From the NCBI GenBank assembly GCA_963819715.1, contig CAWFXE010000002.1, positions 248,001-312,000 of the forward strand: a stretch of DNA of 64,000 nucleotides, given 5' to 3'. Below are positions 8,743 to 17,138 of this stretch, in pieces. The translations under genes and the position numbers were made by a program. A model generated the notes under the pieces. That model searched no databases and was not told the DNA's origin. It was given only the letters and a program-made list of their open reading frames with translations. Origin of the DNA: DASUPK01 sp963819715. Lineage in GTDB: Bacteria > Actinomycetota > Thermoleophilia > Solirubrobacterales > 70-9. Positions within the stretch are counted from its first letter, which is position 1. Every line of letters begins with the position of its first letter.

Positions 8743-8967
8743 ATGGAGCCGACGCGGAAAGAAGGCCGCGGAGCACGTTTCTGGCTCACCATCGTGCTGG
8801 TCGCGCTCGGATTCGTCTTCATCGCCGTCAACTTCCAGAAGGTGAAGATCGACTTCGTCGTCGGCTCCACCGAGGCGCCGCTGGTGATCGCGCTGCTGAT
8901 CTCGGGAGGGATCGGCTTCCTCATCGGCCTCGTCCTGCCGCGCTTCCGCGATCACAAAGAGGACTGA
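8743..8967 (+). CDS. LapA family (DUF1049) small membrane protein
   Basis: 74 residues with two transmembrane helices ('FWLTIVLVALGFVFIAVNF' and 'LVIALLISGGIGFLIGLVL') separated by the LapA-type beta hairpin 'QKVKIDFVVGSTEAP', and a charged tail. In proteobacteria LapA (YciS) works with LapB on lipopolysaccharide assembly. In Gram-positive actinobacteria the role of the domain is unknown. I chose the ATG at 8743 because TAGGGT lies 8 nt before it, which fits the leaderless pattern. An in-frame ATG also exists at 8725. Confidence 0.75.
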   Translation: MEPTRKEGRGARFWLTIVLVALGFVFIAVNFQKVKIDFVVGSTEAPLVIALLISGGIGFLIGLVLPRFRDHKED

Positions 8968-8990
8968 GCAACCCGGCTTCGCCATCAGAT

Positions 8991-9072
8991 CGCGGCCACA
9001 AGCGGCCGCCCCGCATAAGTCGCTACGGGCTTCGCCCTCCGCTCCGAAGTGGAGCGGCCTGGTGGCCGCTAG
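8991..9072 (-). repeat. 82-nt multi-hairpin repeat, copy A (3' of pntB)
   Basis: Read on the minus strand, the sequence begins with the CTAG that holds the pntB stop codon. It can fold into GCGGCC/GGCCGC, CCGCTCC/GGAGCGG, GGGC-GAA-GCCC and a second GCGGCC/GGCCGC hairpin. It is identical to copy B (58850-58931) at 79 of 82 positions by my alignment. The three differences lie outside stems. Both copies directly follow a gene, in the same orientation relative to it. Confidence 0.85.
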
Positions 9073-10487
9073 AGCTCTTCGACCTGCGCGGCGATGTCGG
9101 ACGCGGCGCCCTTCGCGTCCGAGAACAGCATCGACGTGTTGTCCTTGTAGAAGAGGTCGTTGTCGATGCCGGCGAAGCCGGGGCTCAGCGACCGCTTGAT
9201 GACGATCACCTCGCGGGCCTGGTCGACCTCGATGATCGGCATGCCGGCGATCGGGGAGTCGGGGTCGTCCTTCGCCGCCGGGTTGGTGACGTCGTTGGCG
9301 CCGATCACGACGGCGACGTCGGTGCGCGGCATCTCCGGGTTGATCTCGTCCATCTCCTTGAGCTGCTCGTAGGGGACGTCGGCCTCGGCGAGCAGGACGT
9401 TCATGTGCCCTGGCATCCGGCCGGCGACCGGATGGATCGCGAAGTTGACCTCCACCCCGCGCTTCTGGAGCTCGGTGGCGAGCTCCTTGACCGCGTGCTG
9501 GGCCTGGGCCACCGCCATGCCGTAGCCGGGAACGAAGACGACGGAGTCGGCGTAGCCGAGCTTGATCGCCGCGTCCTCCGCGCCGATCGAGTGGACCGGG
9601 CGCTCCTCCCTCTCCCCCGCCGCGGCGCTGACCGCTCCGAAGCCCGAGAAGAGCAGGTTGCCTATTGAGCGGTTCATCGCACGACTCATCTCGAGGGTGA
9701 GGATGGTTCCCGAGGAGCCGACCAGGGTGCCCGCGACGATCAGAACCACGTTGTCGAGGGCGAAACCGGCGGCCGCCGCGGCGAGGCCCGTGAAGGCGTT
9801 GAGCAGCGAAATGACGACGGGCATGTCGGCGCCGCCGATCGGCAGGACGAAGAGGTTGCCCAGGACGGCCGCGCCGATCAGGACGCCGATGTAGAGGCCC
9901 TGCGAGGGCGAGTCGTGGTCGATTCCGAGGACGATGCACCCGGCGAGAATCGCGGCGAACAGAAGCCCGTTGAAGATGTGCTGGCCCGGGAACTGGACCG
10001 GCCGGCTCGGGATGATCGCCTGGAGCTTGCCGAAGGCGATGTTCGATCCCCAGAAGGAGACCGAGCCGATCACCGTGGAGAACAGGATCGGAACGAAGAT
10101 GTCGAGCGGGATGCTCGATCCGCCCGCCGATACGTGCCGGAACTCAGACCAGGAGATCAGCGCCGCCGCGCCGCCGCCGACCCCGTTGTAGAGGGCGACC
10201 ATCTGCGGCATGTCGGTCATCTGGACCCGCAACGAGGCAATCACGCCGACCGCGGTCCCGATCAGGATCCCGAGCAGGATCAGGCCGCCGTTGCCGATCA
10301 CGTCCAGCGAGAGCGTGATCGCGATGGCGACCAGCATCCCGGCGGCCGCAATCAGGTTGCCTCGGCGCGCGGTCCTCGGGTGAGTTCCCTGCCGGATCCC
10401 GAAGATGAACAGGGAGAAGGCGACGATGTAGCAGGCGGTGACGAAGTCGCTGTTCTCCGTCAGCGCCAGAGGCGGTACTGAGATCAC
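9069..10487 (-). CDS. pntB: NAD(P)(+) transhydrogenase beta subunit
   Basis: 472 residues: about eight or nine membrane helices in the first 290 residues (dII) and an NADP(H)-binding dIII domain with 'GYGMAVAQAQHAVKEL' and 'GANDVTNPAAKDDP'. Together with the two alpha polypeptides it couples hydride transfer from NADH to NADP+ to proton entry across the membrane. That supplies NADPH for biosynthesis and for thiol and F420-linked redox. The GTG start overlaps the stop of the upstream alpha-2 gene (GTGA), so translation is coupled. The 3' end carries the 82-nt repeat. Confidence 0.95.
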   Translation of the reverse strand: MISVPPLALTENSDFVTACYIVAFSLFIFGIRQGTHPRTARRGNLIAAAGMLVAIAITLSLDVIGNGGLILLGILIGTAVGVIASLRVQMTDMPQMVALYNGVGGGAAALISWSEFRHVSAGGSSIPLDIFVPILFSTVIGSVSFWGSNIAFGKLQAIIPSRPVQFPGQHIFNGLLFAAILAGCIVLGIDHDSPSQGLYIGVLIGAAVLGNLFVLPIGGADMPVVISLLNAFTGLAAAAAGFALDNVVLIVAGTLVGSSGTILTLEMSRAMNRSIGNLLFSGFGAVSAAAGEREERPVHSIGAEDAAIKLGYADSVVFVPGYGMAVAQAQHAVKELATELQKRGVEVNFAIHPVAGRMPGHMNVLLAEADVPYEQLKEMDEINPEMPRTDVAVVIGANDVTNPAAKDDPDSPIAGMPIIEVDQAREVIVIKRSLSPGFAGIDNDLFYKDNTSMLFSDAKGAASDIAAQVEEL

Positions 10488-10819
10488 TTACCGGCCTCCC
10501 CAGGGGCGACGGTCTCCGGCTCTGCTTCCTTCTCGGGCTTGCGGTCGCGGCCCCGGAACATGCCGAGCATCCGGTCGGTGACCATGAAGCCGCCGACGAT
10601 GTTGATCGTGCCGAAGGCGATGGCGATCACGCCGATCACCTTCTCCAGCGTGTCGTCGGCGGAGCCGATGACGATCAGCCCGCCGAGCATGACGATGCCG
10701 TGGATCGCGTTGGTCTGCGACATCAGCGGCGTGTGCAGGGTCGTGGGGACCTTCGAGATGACCTCGAAGCCGACGAAGGCGGCCAGGACGAAGATCGTGA
10801 TCTCGATCATCAAGCTCAT
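10484..10819 (-). CDS. pntAB: NAD(P)(+) transhydrogenase alpha subunit, membrane part
   Basis: 111 residues with three to four hydrophobic helices and 'TTLHTPLMSQTNAIHGIVM', the conserved dII loop of the alpha subunit. This is the separated C-terminal membrane segment of PntA, as in Rhodospirillum and many actinobacteria with a three-gene transhydrogenase. The C-terminus is charged (Glu/Lys/Pro). It overlaps the neighbours on both sides by 4 nt (ATGA upstream, GTGA downstream), so the operon is tightly coupled. Confidence 0.93.
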   Translation of the reverse strand: MSLMIEITIFVLAAFVGFEVISKVPTTLHTPLMSQTNAIHGIVMLGGLIVIGSADDTLEKVIGVIAIAFGTINIVGGFMVTDRMLGMFRGRDRKPEKEAEPETVAPGEAGK

Positions 10820-11934
10820 GAAGCGGCCTCCTTGGCTCGTTCGTTCGTGATCTCGCCGTCCTTCGTGAGCAGGGAGCCGGCGATGACCTCGTCCTCGGTG
10901 TCGACCCTGAGGTTCCCCTCGTCGTCGATGAGGAGCTCCACCAGGTTCTGCAGGTTCTTGGCGTAGAGCGCCGAGGCGTTGCCGGCCATCTGGCTCGGCA
11001 GGTTGGCCGGGCCGATGATCTTGACTCCGTCGACCTCGACGGTCTCACCGGGCTTCGAGCCCTCGACGTTGCCGCCCGTCTCGGCGGCGAGGTCGATGAT
11101 CACCGAGCCGGGCGCCATGCTCTTCACGGCCTCGGCCGTGATCAGGCGCGGCGCGGGGCGGCCGGGGATCTGGGCGGTGGTGATGATCACGTCCTGGCGC
11201 GCGGCGGCCTGGCCGAGCTCGGCCCGAAGCTTTTCGTTCTCCTCATCGGTGAGCGGCCTCGCGTAGCCGCCCTCGCCCTCCGCGTCCTTGACGGCCTCGA
11301 CCTCGAGGAAGCGGCCGCCGAGCGACTGGACCTGCTCCTTGACGACCGAGCGCACGTCGAACCCGGTGACGATGCCGCCGAGCCGCTTGGCCGTGGCGAT
11401 CGCCTGCAGCCCCGCGACCCCGGCGCCGAGGATGAGCACCTTGGCCGGCGGGACGGTGCCCGCGGCCGTGGTCATCATCGGGAAGAGCTTGCCCGACTCC
11501 CGCGCGGCGATCAGGACCGACATGTACCCGCCCAGGTTGGCCTGGGAAGAGAGCGCGTCCATCGACTGGGCGCGGGTGATCCGCGGAATCGCCTCCATCG
11601 CGAAGCTGGTGACCCCGGCGCTCGCCAAGGACTTGGCGAGCTCCGGATTGGTGAGGGGCTCGAGGAAGCCGATCAGGATCTGTCCCTGCTTGAGTCGGCC
11701 GACCTCCTCGCTCGTCGGCGGGGTGACCTTGAGGACGACGTCGGCGCTCCAGGGGTCCTCCCCCACCTTCGCGCCCGCGTCGGTGTACTCGGAATCCGGA
11801 TGCGAGGCTCCCTCGCCCGCGCCGGGCTCAACCGCCACCTCGCCCCCCTTCTCGACAAGCTGCTTCACGACGTCGGGAACGAGCGCCACGCGGCGCTCTC
11901 CCTCTGCGGTTTCCTTTGGAACTCCGATCTTCAT
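10816..11934 (-). CDS. pntAA: NAD(P)(+) transhydrogenase alpha subunit, NAD-binding part
   Basis: 372 residues, the soluble dI domain that binds NAD(H). The alanine dehydrogenase/PNT N-terminal domain opens with 'KIGVPKETAEGERRVALVPD'; the NAD-binding Rossmann motif is 'LGAGVAGLQAIATAKRLG' near residue 175. It is the first gene of the pntAA-pntAB-pntB operon. AGGTGA lies about 9 nt before the ATG, and no close TANNNT hexamer is present, so the operon probably has a short 5' leader, unlike many neighbours. Confidence 0.95.
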   Translation of the reverse strand: MKIGVPKETAEGERRVALVPDVVKQLVEKGGEVAVEPGAGEGASHPDSEYTDAGAKVGEDPWSADVVLKVTPPTSEEVGRLKQGQILIGFLEPLTNPELAKSLASAGVTSFAMEAIPRITRAQSMDALSSQANLGGYMSVLIAARESGKLFPMMTTAAGTVPPAKVLILGAGVAGLQAIATAKRLGGIVTGFDVRSVVKEQVQSLGGRFLEVEAVKDAEGEGGYARPLTDEENEKLRAELGQAAARQDVIITTAQIPGRPAPRLITAEAVKSMAPGSVIIDLAAETGGNVEGSKPGETVEVDGVKIIGPANLPSQMAGNASALYAKNLQNLVELLIDDEGNLRVDTEDEVIAGSLLTKDGEITNERAKEAAS

Positions 11935-11976
11935 GGACGATTCACCTGTCCCTGCGGGGGGATTGGTCGCGGCAAT

Positions 11977-12402
11977 CTAGTCGGTTTCGGCTTCAGACCA
12001 CTCCGGTAGCGAGGCGGCGCTCAGCGCCTCGTCCCGGCTCATGAAGAACCCGACACGAACGATCCTCCCGTCGCGGACGCGGTAGAGGTAGGCATTCTCG
12101 TCGTGGACCTCGACGCCGCTGAGACGGCCACTGCCGCCGTGCTTGGCGTAAATGAAGACCAGGCCCTCCTCCAGCTCGTGAGCCTCAGCGATCTCGAAGC
12201 GATAGTCGCGATCGAAGGTCCGGAACCAGTCTCCGAACCACTCGCCCACCGCGGCCTTTCCCTCGTAGACGCCCGGATTTGCCGAGTCCGGAGAGGCAAC
12301 GAGCGTCACCTCCTCGGCGTAGATGTCCATCGCCCGCGCGAAATCGCGCGCGTTCGTAGCGGCGAACTGCTCGCGAACCAATTCGATGCTGGCCTGCGAC
12401 AC
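11977..12402 (-). CDS. Nuclear transport factor 2 / SnoaL-like family protein
   Basis: 141 residues in the NTF2-like cone fold: helix 'IELVREQFAATNARDF', 'YAEEVTLVASP', 'YEGKAAVGEWFGDWFRTF', and the sheet ending 'DGRIVRVGFFMSRDEAL'. Family members are small-molecule isomerases, dehydratases or unassigned binding proteins, and no specific catalytic pair can be read out. The GTG start is 6 nt after TAGCTT, a predicted leaderless promoter that contains the stop codon of the upstream F420 oxidoreductase gene. Confidence 0.8.
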   Translation of the reverse strand: MSQASIELVREQFAATNARDFARAMDIYAEEVTLVASPDSANPGVYEGKAAVGEWFGDWFRTFDRDYRFEIAEAHELEEGLVFIYAKHGGSGRLSGVEVHDENAYLYRVRDGRIVRVGFFMSRDEALSAASLPEWSEAETD

Positions 12403-12411
12403 AGAGCGAAG

Positions 12412-13488
12412 CTAGGCAGGAGCGCCGGCGCCCACCATGCCGGCGAGCTTCTCGAGGCAGCGCACGTTCTCGTCGTGGTTCCCGTGCATCGGCGAGACGA
12501 TCATCCGGTCCACGCCCGCGTCGGAGAAGCGCTTGACCCGCTCAGCGACCTCGTCCTCGGTGCCGATCATCGCGGTGGCGTCGACCAGCTCGTCGGGGAT
12601 GGCCGCGTAGGCCTCCTCGCGCTTGCCGTCGAGGTAGAGCGATTGGACCTCGTCGGCGACCTCGGCAAAGCCGAAGCGACGGGTCAGGTCGGCGTAGAAG
12701 TTGGTCTTCTTGGAGCCCATGCCGCCCAGGTAGAGCAGCAGACCCGCCTTGACGAGACCGCGGGCGGCGTCGAGGTCGCCGTCGATCGCGACCTGCACCG
12801 ACGGGGAGACCGCGAAGTCCTCGCGGGTCCGGCCGCTCTTGCTGAGCCCCGCCTCGATGTGCTCGCCCCAGGCGTCCTGCCACTTGTCGACGGAGAAGAA
12901 GATCGGGATCCAGCCGTCGGCGACCTCGGCGGCGATCTCGACGGACTTGCGGCCGATCGCGCCGAGGTAGATGGGGATCTCGTTGCGGATGGGATGTACG
13001 TTCAGCTTGAGGGCCTTGCCCTGGCCGGTGACTCCCTCGCCCTCGGTCAGCGGCAGCGTGTAGTGCTCGCCGGAGTGCTCGAGCCGTCCCTCGCGGGCGA
13101 CGATCTCCTTGACGACCTCGACGTACTCCTTGGTGCGGCCCCAGGGCTTGGCATAGGGCACGCCGTACCAGCCCTCCGAGACCTGCGGGCCGGAGGGCCC
13201 GAAGCCGAAGATGAAACGCCCGCCTGAGAGGGCGTCGATGGTGATCCCCGCCATCGCCGCAGCGGCGGGCTGGCGGGCCGGGACCTGGAGGATCGCGGCG
13301 CCGAGCTGGATGGTCTCGGTCTTTGCGGCGAGATAGGCGAGCACGCTGACGGCATCCGAGCCGTAGGACTCGGCCGCCCAGACGGAGTCGAAGCCGGCAC
13401 GCTCGGCTGCGAGAACAATCTCCGTCGCCTCGTCGCCCTGCGGGCCGATGCCCCAGTAGCCGAGGTTGAGTCCAAGCTTCAAACCCAT
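12412..13488 (-). CDS. LLM-class F420-dependent oxidoreductase
   Basis: 358 residues, bacterial luciferase-like TIM barrel. It opens with 'KLGLNLGYWG' and has 'AAERAGFDSVWAAESYG', 'LGAAILQVPARQPAAAAM', 'GRFIFGFGPSGPQV' and 'PIYLGAIGRKSVEIAAEVADGW'. These segments match actinobacterial F420H2-dependent oxidoreductases of the Rv-type LLM clan. Substrate unknown. The start is leaderless by sequence (TAGGGT, 9 nt to ATG). It lies head to head with a small gene starting at 13582. Confidence 0.88.
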   Translation of the reverse strand: MGLKLGLNLGYWGIGPQGDEATEIVLAAERAGFDSVWAAESYGSDAVSVLAYLAAKTETIQLGAAILQVPARQPAAAAMAGITIDALSGGRFIFGFGPSGPQVSEGWYGVPYAKPWGRTKEYVEVVKEIVAREGRLEHSGEHYTLPLTEGEGVTGQGKALKLNVHPIRNEIPIYLGAIGRKSVEIAAEVADGWIPIFFSVDKWQDAWGEHIEAGLSKSGRTREDFAVSPSVQVAIDGDLDAARGLVKAGLLLYLGGMGSKKTNFYADLTRRFGFAEVADEVQSLYLDGKREEAYAAIPDELVDATAMIGTEDEVAERVKRFSDAGVDRMIVSPMHGNHDENVRCLEKLAGMVGAGAPA

Positions 13489-13581
13489 GTGGCGCTAACC
13501 CTACCTACGGACTGCGATTTCCGCCGCGATCTCGTGTTTTCTGGGGTGGAGGGAGAAGGCCACGGGGCCGAAAAGAGGGGA

Positions 13582-13767
13582 ATGACGCCGGAACAGATGG
13601 AATACCGGGCGCAGCAGGCGGAGCAGCTGCTCGAGCGCTATTTCGAGCTGGAGCGCGAGCGGGAGACCGCTGGGCTCTACGAGGAGGCCCTGGAGGCGCG
13701 CCGGCTGCGCTTGGAGCAGGAGGCCTCGGTGCTCTACTGGCGCGAGAGGCTCTCCGAAGCCGCCTAG
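13582..13767 (+). CDS. Small acidic coiled-coil protein, function unknown
   Basis: 61 residues, nearly all charged helix: 'QAEQLLERYFELERERE' and 'ARRLRLEQEASVLYWRERL'. Probably a coiled coil that binds another protein. The ATG at 13582 is preceded by a GAGGGG ribosome-site-like run; the frame is open further upstream, but the sequence there does not look coding. It is followed 34 nt later by the Xre/RES pair. I do not recognise a family. Confidence 0.5.
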   Translation: MTPEQMEYRAQQAEQLLERYFELERERETAGLYEEALEARRLRLEQEASVLYWRERLSEAA

Positions 13768-13801
13768 CTTGCGAATTGCTTGCGGTAGGATGGGGGTCGA
13801 G

Positions 13802-14140
13802 ATGAGCCCCGTCCTCACCCCCACCCTGCTCGACCCCGTCGCTGAGACGTTCGAGCTCTCCGAGACCGAGCTCGGCCGCCTGTTCGGAGTCAGCCGCCAG
13901 GCCGTCGGCCAGTGGCGAGAGCGCGGCGTGCCGTCCAGCCGCATGGCGAAGCTGGCCACGGTGGCGGCGATCTGCGACCTGCTGGAGCACCGACTGAAGC
14001 CAGAGCGGATCCCCGGCATCGCCCGGCGGCCGGCGGACGCCTACGGCGGGCTCTCGATGCTCGAGATGATCGAGCGAGACCGCCAGGACGAGCTGCAGGC
14101 GGAGATCCGCCGCTCGTTCGACTGGGCCGCCACGGCGTAG
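13802..14140 (+). CDS. Xre/ParS-like antitoxin of a RES toxin-antitoxin pair
   Basis: 112 residues. A helix-turn-helix spans about residues 18-50 ('ELGRLFGVSRQAVGQWRERG'), followed by a helical C-terminus ending 'EIRRSFDWA'. Position directly before a RES-domain gene is typical of the antitoxin that binds and covers the toxin active site and represses the operon. TAGGAT lies 10 nt before the ATG at 13802, so the message is probably leaderless. Earlier in-frame starts exist at 13769. The stop is directly followed by the toxin ATG. Confidence 0.72.
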   Translation: MSPVLTPTLLDPVAETFELSETELGRLFGVSRQAVGQWRERGVPSSRMAKLATVAAICDLLEHRLKPERIPGIARRPADAYGGLSMLEMIERDRQDELQAEIRRSFDWAATA

Positions 14141-14662
14141 ATGCGCACGGTTCGCCGCGGGGGCCCGTACCTCCGGGTCGCGGATCCGGACTGGGAGGAT
14201 CCCCTCGACGGCCGCTTCGCGGCCGAACGCGGAGGCCGCTGGAATCCGCCCGAATCGTTCCCGGTCGTCTACCTCTGTCAGACGGTCGCGGTGGCTCGCG
14301 CCAACGTCTACCGGCGCCTCGAGCGCCGGCCCTACGGGCCGGAGGACCTGCGCCCCGGAGCGGGACCCGTGCTCGTCCGGGCAACGGTGCCGGAGGACCG
14401 CTACCTGAACATCGTCACCGACGCCGGCTGCCGCGACGCCGGCCTGCCGCGGACGTACCCCCGCGACAGCCACCGCCGGATCGTTCCCCACAGCCGCTGC
14501 CAGCCGATCGGGCTGCAGGCATGGGAGGCGGTGCTACCGGGCGTTGCGGCCCGCAGCGCCGTGGGCGACGGCGAGGAGCTCGCCTACTTTGCCGGGCGGA
14601 AGCTGCGGCGCCGCGCGGTACGAGCGTTCGAGGACTGGTTCTGGGAAGCGCCTCTTCGCTAA
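14141..14662 (+). CDS. RES domain toxin (NAD+ phosphorylase family)
   Basis: 173 residues of the RES family. Known members (MbcT, Res) destroy NAD+ by phosphorolysis or hydrolysis when not held by their Xre-type antitoxin. The conserved block here is 'RGGPYLRV...GRFAAERGGRWNPP...VVYLCQTVAVARAN': an Arg, an aromatic/Glu loop and a Ser/Thr-rich patch around the NAD cleft. The ATG directly abuts the antitoxin stop, so the two are translated together. Length is typical. The substrate is inferred from the family. Confidence 0.8.
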   Translation: MRTVRRGGPYLRVADPDWEDPLDGRFAAERGGRWNPPESFPVVYLCQTVAVARANVYRRLERRPYGPEDLRPGAGPVLVRATVPEDRYLNIVTDAGCRDAGLPRTYPRDSHRRIVPHSRCQPIGLQAWEAVLPGVAARSAVGDGEELAYFAGRKLRRRAVRAFEDWFWEAPLR

Positions 14663-14672
14663 CAATGCGGCA

Positions 14673-17138
14673 GTGAGCGAGCAGCGCCATCCCGGGGGTT
14701 TGTCGGATCAGGAGGCCGCCAAGCGGCTGCGTCAGCTCGGGCCGCTCGAGGACCGGACGAGTCGCTCGGTGGCGAGCATCGTCGCGGGCAACGTCTTCAC
14801 CCTGTTCAACCTGATCATCGGCGTCTTCTTCGTGATCATGCTCGCGCTCGGGCTCTTCGCCGACGCGCTCTTCGGATTCATCGCGGTGATCAACAGCTAC
14901 ATCGGGATCCGGCAGGAGCTCAAGGCGAAGGAGACACTGGAGAGCCTCGCCCTGCTGGTGGCGCCGAAGGCGAAGGTCGTCCGCGACGGGGAGCTGGTCG
15001 AGCTGCTGGCCGAGGAGGTCGTCCCCGGCGACTGGATCCGGGTCGAGCCCGGCGATCAGCTGGTCGCCGATGGCGAGGTGACCGAGAGCCGCGGCCTCAC
15101 CGTGGATGAGTCCGTGCTCACGGGGGAAGCCGACGGCGTCCGTAAGCGGGTCGGCCAGCGCGCGCTCTCGGGCGCTTTCTGCATCAACGGCTCGGGCTAC
15201 TACGAGGTCGACGCCGTGCGGGAGGACAGCTATGCCGAGAAGGTCGCGGGCGAGGCTCGGACCTTCCGCCATCCGCTCTCCCCGCTGCAGGACGAGGTGA
15301 ACCTGGTGCTGAAGGCGAGCACCTGGGCGATGATCCCGCTCGCGGTCATCCTGATCTTCGCCCTGCAGGCCCGGAGCACCCCGATCCACGACGCCGCGCA
15401 GACCGCGACGGCCGGGCTGATCACGCTGATCCCCGAGGGCCTGGTCCTGCTGATGAGCGTCACGCTCGCCGTCGCCGCTGTGCGCCTCGCCCGCCTGGAC
15501 ACCCTGGTCCAGCAGATGAGCGCCACCGAGTCCCTCGCGGCGGTGGACACGATCTGCGTCGACAAGACCGGCACGCTGACCAGCGGGGAACTCGAGCTCG
15601 TCTCCGTCGACGTCTCAGACCCCTCGGAGGCGAGCGCCGCACAGCAGGCGCTGGCCCGATTCGCGGCAAGCTCGGGCGAGCGCAACCGCACCCTCGAGGC
15701 GATCGCCGAGAACTACCCGGCGAGGGGAGAGCGAGTCCGGGCCGAGGTGCCGTTCTCGTCGGAGTGGAAGTGGAGCGGGCTCAGCTTCGGGCGCGGTGAG
15801 ACCTACGTGCTCGGCGCCCCCGACGTGCTGATGGCCCGCGGCTCCCTCGCCCTGCCGGTGCCGCTGCAGCGCAGCCTCGAGCAGAACACCAAGGCCGGGC
15901 GCCGCGTCGTCGCCTTCGGCCGCGCCTCGGGCGGCCTGCCCGACAACCCGTACTCGGACCCGCCGCCGGCGGTCACGCCGCTCGCCCTGATCGTGCTCGA
16001 GGAAACGCTCCGGCCCGACGCACGCGAGACGATCCGCTACATGCGAGAGCGCGAGATGGACCTGAAGCTGATCTCGGGCGATGCGCCGCAGACGGTCACC
16101 GCTGTCGCCTCCGCGGTCGGCATCCCCGCCGGCGTGGGCGTCGTCACCGGTGACGACCTCCCGGAGGACCACGCCTCGCTCGCGCGGATCGCGGAGGAGA
16201 ACACCATCTTCTGCCGGATCCGGCCCGAGCAGAAGAAGGCGCTGGTCTCGGCGCTGGCCGAGCAGGGACGCTTCGTGGCGATGATCGGCGACGGGGTGAA
16301 CGACGTGCCGGCGCTGAAGCGGGCGCGGATGGCCGTGGCGATGGGCTCCGGGAGCCAGATCACCAAGGGGATCGCCGACATCGTGCTGCTCAAGGACGAG
16401 TTCTCGAGGCTGCCCCGAGCGATCACCGAGGGCCGGCGGATCGCTCGCAACATCCATCGCCTCGGGCGGCTCTACGTCACCAAGTCGGTGTACGCGGCGG
16501 CGTTGATCGTCCTGGTGGCGGTCCCGGGCTGGGCCTTTCCATTCCTACCTCGGCAGCTGACCGTCGCAGCGTTCGTGACGATCGGGATTCCCTCGTTCGT
16601 GCTCGCCCTCGCCCCCAGCGACGGCCCCCTGTACAGGGGGCGGCTGCTGCGGGCGCTCGCCGCGTTCGCGGTTCCCGCCGGGCTCGCCATCGCCGCCGCC
16701 TCGCTTGCGAGCTTCTTCATGGTGGACACCATCTTCGGCGGGTCGCTCGAGGCCGGGCGGACGGCGGCGACCACGACCCTGGTCGTCCTCGGGCTCTGCT
16801 TCATTCTGTTGCTCGAGCGCGGGCCGGGGCGCGAGCACATCGCGATCCAGAGCTACATGCTGGCTCTGGTGGCGGCGCTCGGCGCCCTCTATGCCCTGAT
16901 CCTCGCCGTTCAGCCGGTGCGCGAGTTCTTCGATCTCACCCGGATGGGCGGAGGCCAGCTCTTCCTCGCCCTGCTCTCCGCGGCGGCCGGGCTGGTCTTG
17001 GCGAGCGTGGTCTGGAGAATCCCGGCCATCGAGAACCTGGAGGACAAGCCGCCATCTGCCGATCAGGCGCCGACGGGGCCGGTCACGGAGACTCTGTCGG
17101 TGCCGGCCACCCCCACCGCTGCCTCGGGACGGTCCTGA
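14673..17138 (+). CDS. Cation-translocating P-type ATPase, CtpE-like
   Basis: 821 residues from the GTG chosen 11 nt after the toxin stop. It shows all P-type motifs: actuator 'VDESVLTGEAD', phosphorylation loop 'DKTGTLTS', hinge 'GDGVNDVPALK', and about ten membrane helices. 'NSYIGIRQELKAKETLESLA' and the short N-terminus without a metal-binding domain resemble mycobacterial CtpE, a calcium-uptake ATPase. No CPx motif is present, so a heavy-metal pump is unlikely. Ion specificity is inferred. The stop overlaps the pyruvate kinase start (TGATG). Confidence 0.85.
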   Translation: MSEQRHPGGLSDQEAAKRLRQLGPLEDRTSRSVASIVAGNVFTLFNLIIGVFFVIMLALGLFADALFGFIAVINSYIGIRQELKAKETLESLALLVAPKAKVVRDGELVELLAEEVVPGDWIRVEPGDQLVADGEVTESRGLTVDESVLTGEADGVRKRVGQRALSGAFCINGSGYYEVDAVREDSYAEKVAGEARTFRHPLSPLQDEVNLVLKASTWAMIPLAVILIFALQARSTPIHDAAQTATAGLITLIPEGLVLLMSVTLAVAAVRLARLDTLVQQMSATESLAAVDTICVDKTGTLTSGELELVSVDVSDPSEASAAQQALARFAASSGERNRTLEAIAENYPARGERVRAEVPFSSEWKWSGLSFGRGETYVLGAPDVLMARGSLALPVPLQRSLEQNTKAGRRVVAFGRASGGLPDNPYSDPPPAVTPLALIVLEETLRPDARETIRYMREREMDLKLISGDAPQTVTAVASAVGIPAGVGVVTGDDLPEDHASLARIAEENTIFCRIRPEQKKALVSALAEQGRFVAMIGDGVNDVPALKRARMAVAMGSGSQITKGIADIVLLKDEFSRLPRAITEGRRIARNIHRLGRLYVTKSVYAAALIVLVAVPGWAFPFLPRQLTVAAFVTIGIPSFVLALAPSDGPLYRGRLLRALAAFAVPAGLAIAAASLASFFMVDTIFGGSLEAGRTAATTTLVVLGLCFILLLERGPGREHIAIQSYMLALVAALGALYALILAVQPVREFFDLTRMGGGQLFLALLSAAAGLVLASVVWRIPAIENLEDKPPSADQAPTGPVTETLSVPATPTAASGRS

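Noticed and set aside
8692..9939. A long minus-strand reading that includes repeat-derived residues
   Set aside because: It crosses pntB in another frame and has the composition of a shadow frame; only its passage through the repeat is notable.
12103..13227. A 374-codon plus-strand reading over the F420 oxidoreductase
   Set aside because: It is the antisense shadow of the real gene, rich in Asp/Arg/Val without recognisable motifs.
13769..13801. An earlier start for the antitoxin at 13769
   Set aside because: The upstream codons overlap a TAGGAT promoter hexamer, and the ATG at 13802 fits the leaderless spacing seen in many neighbours.
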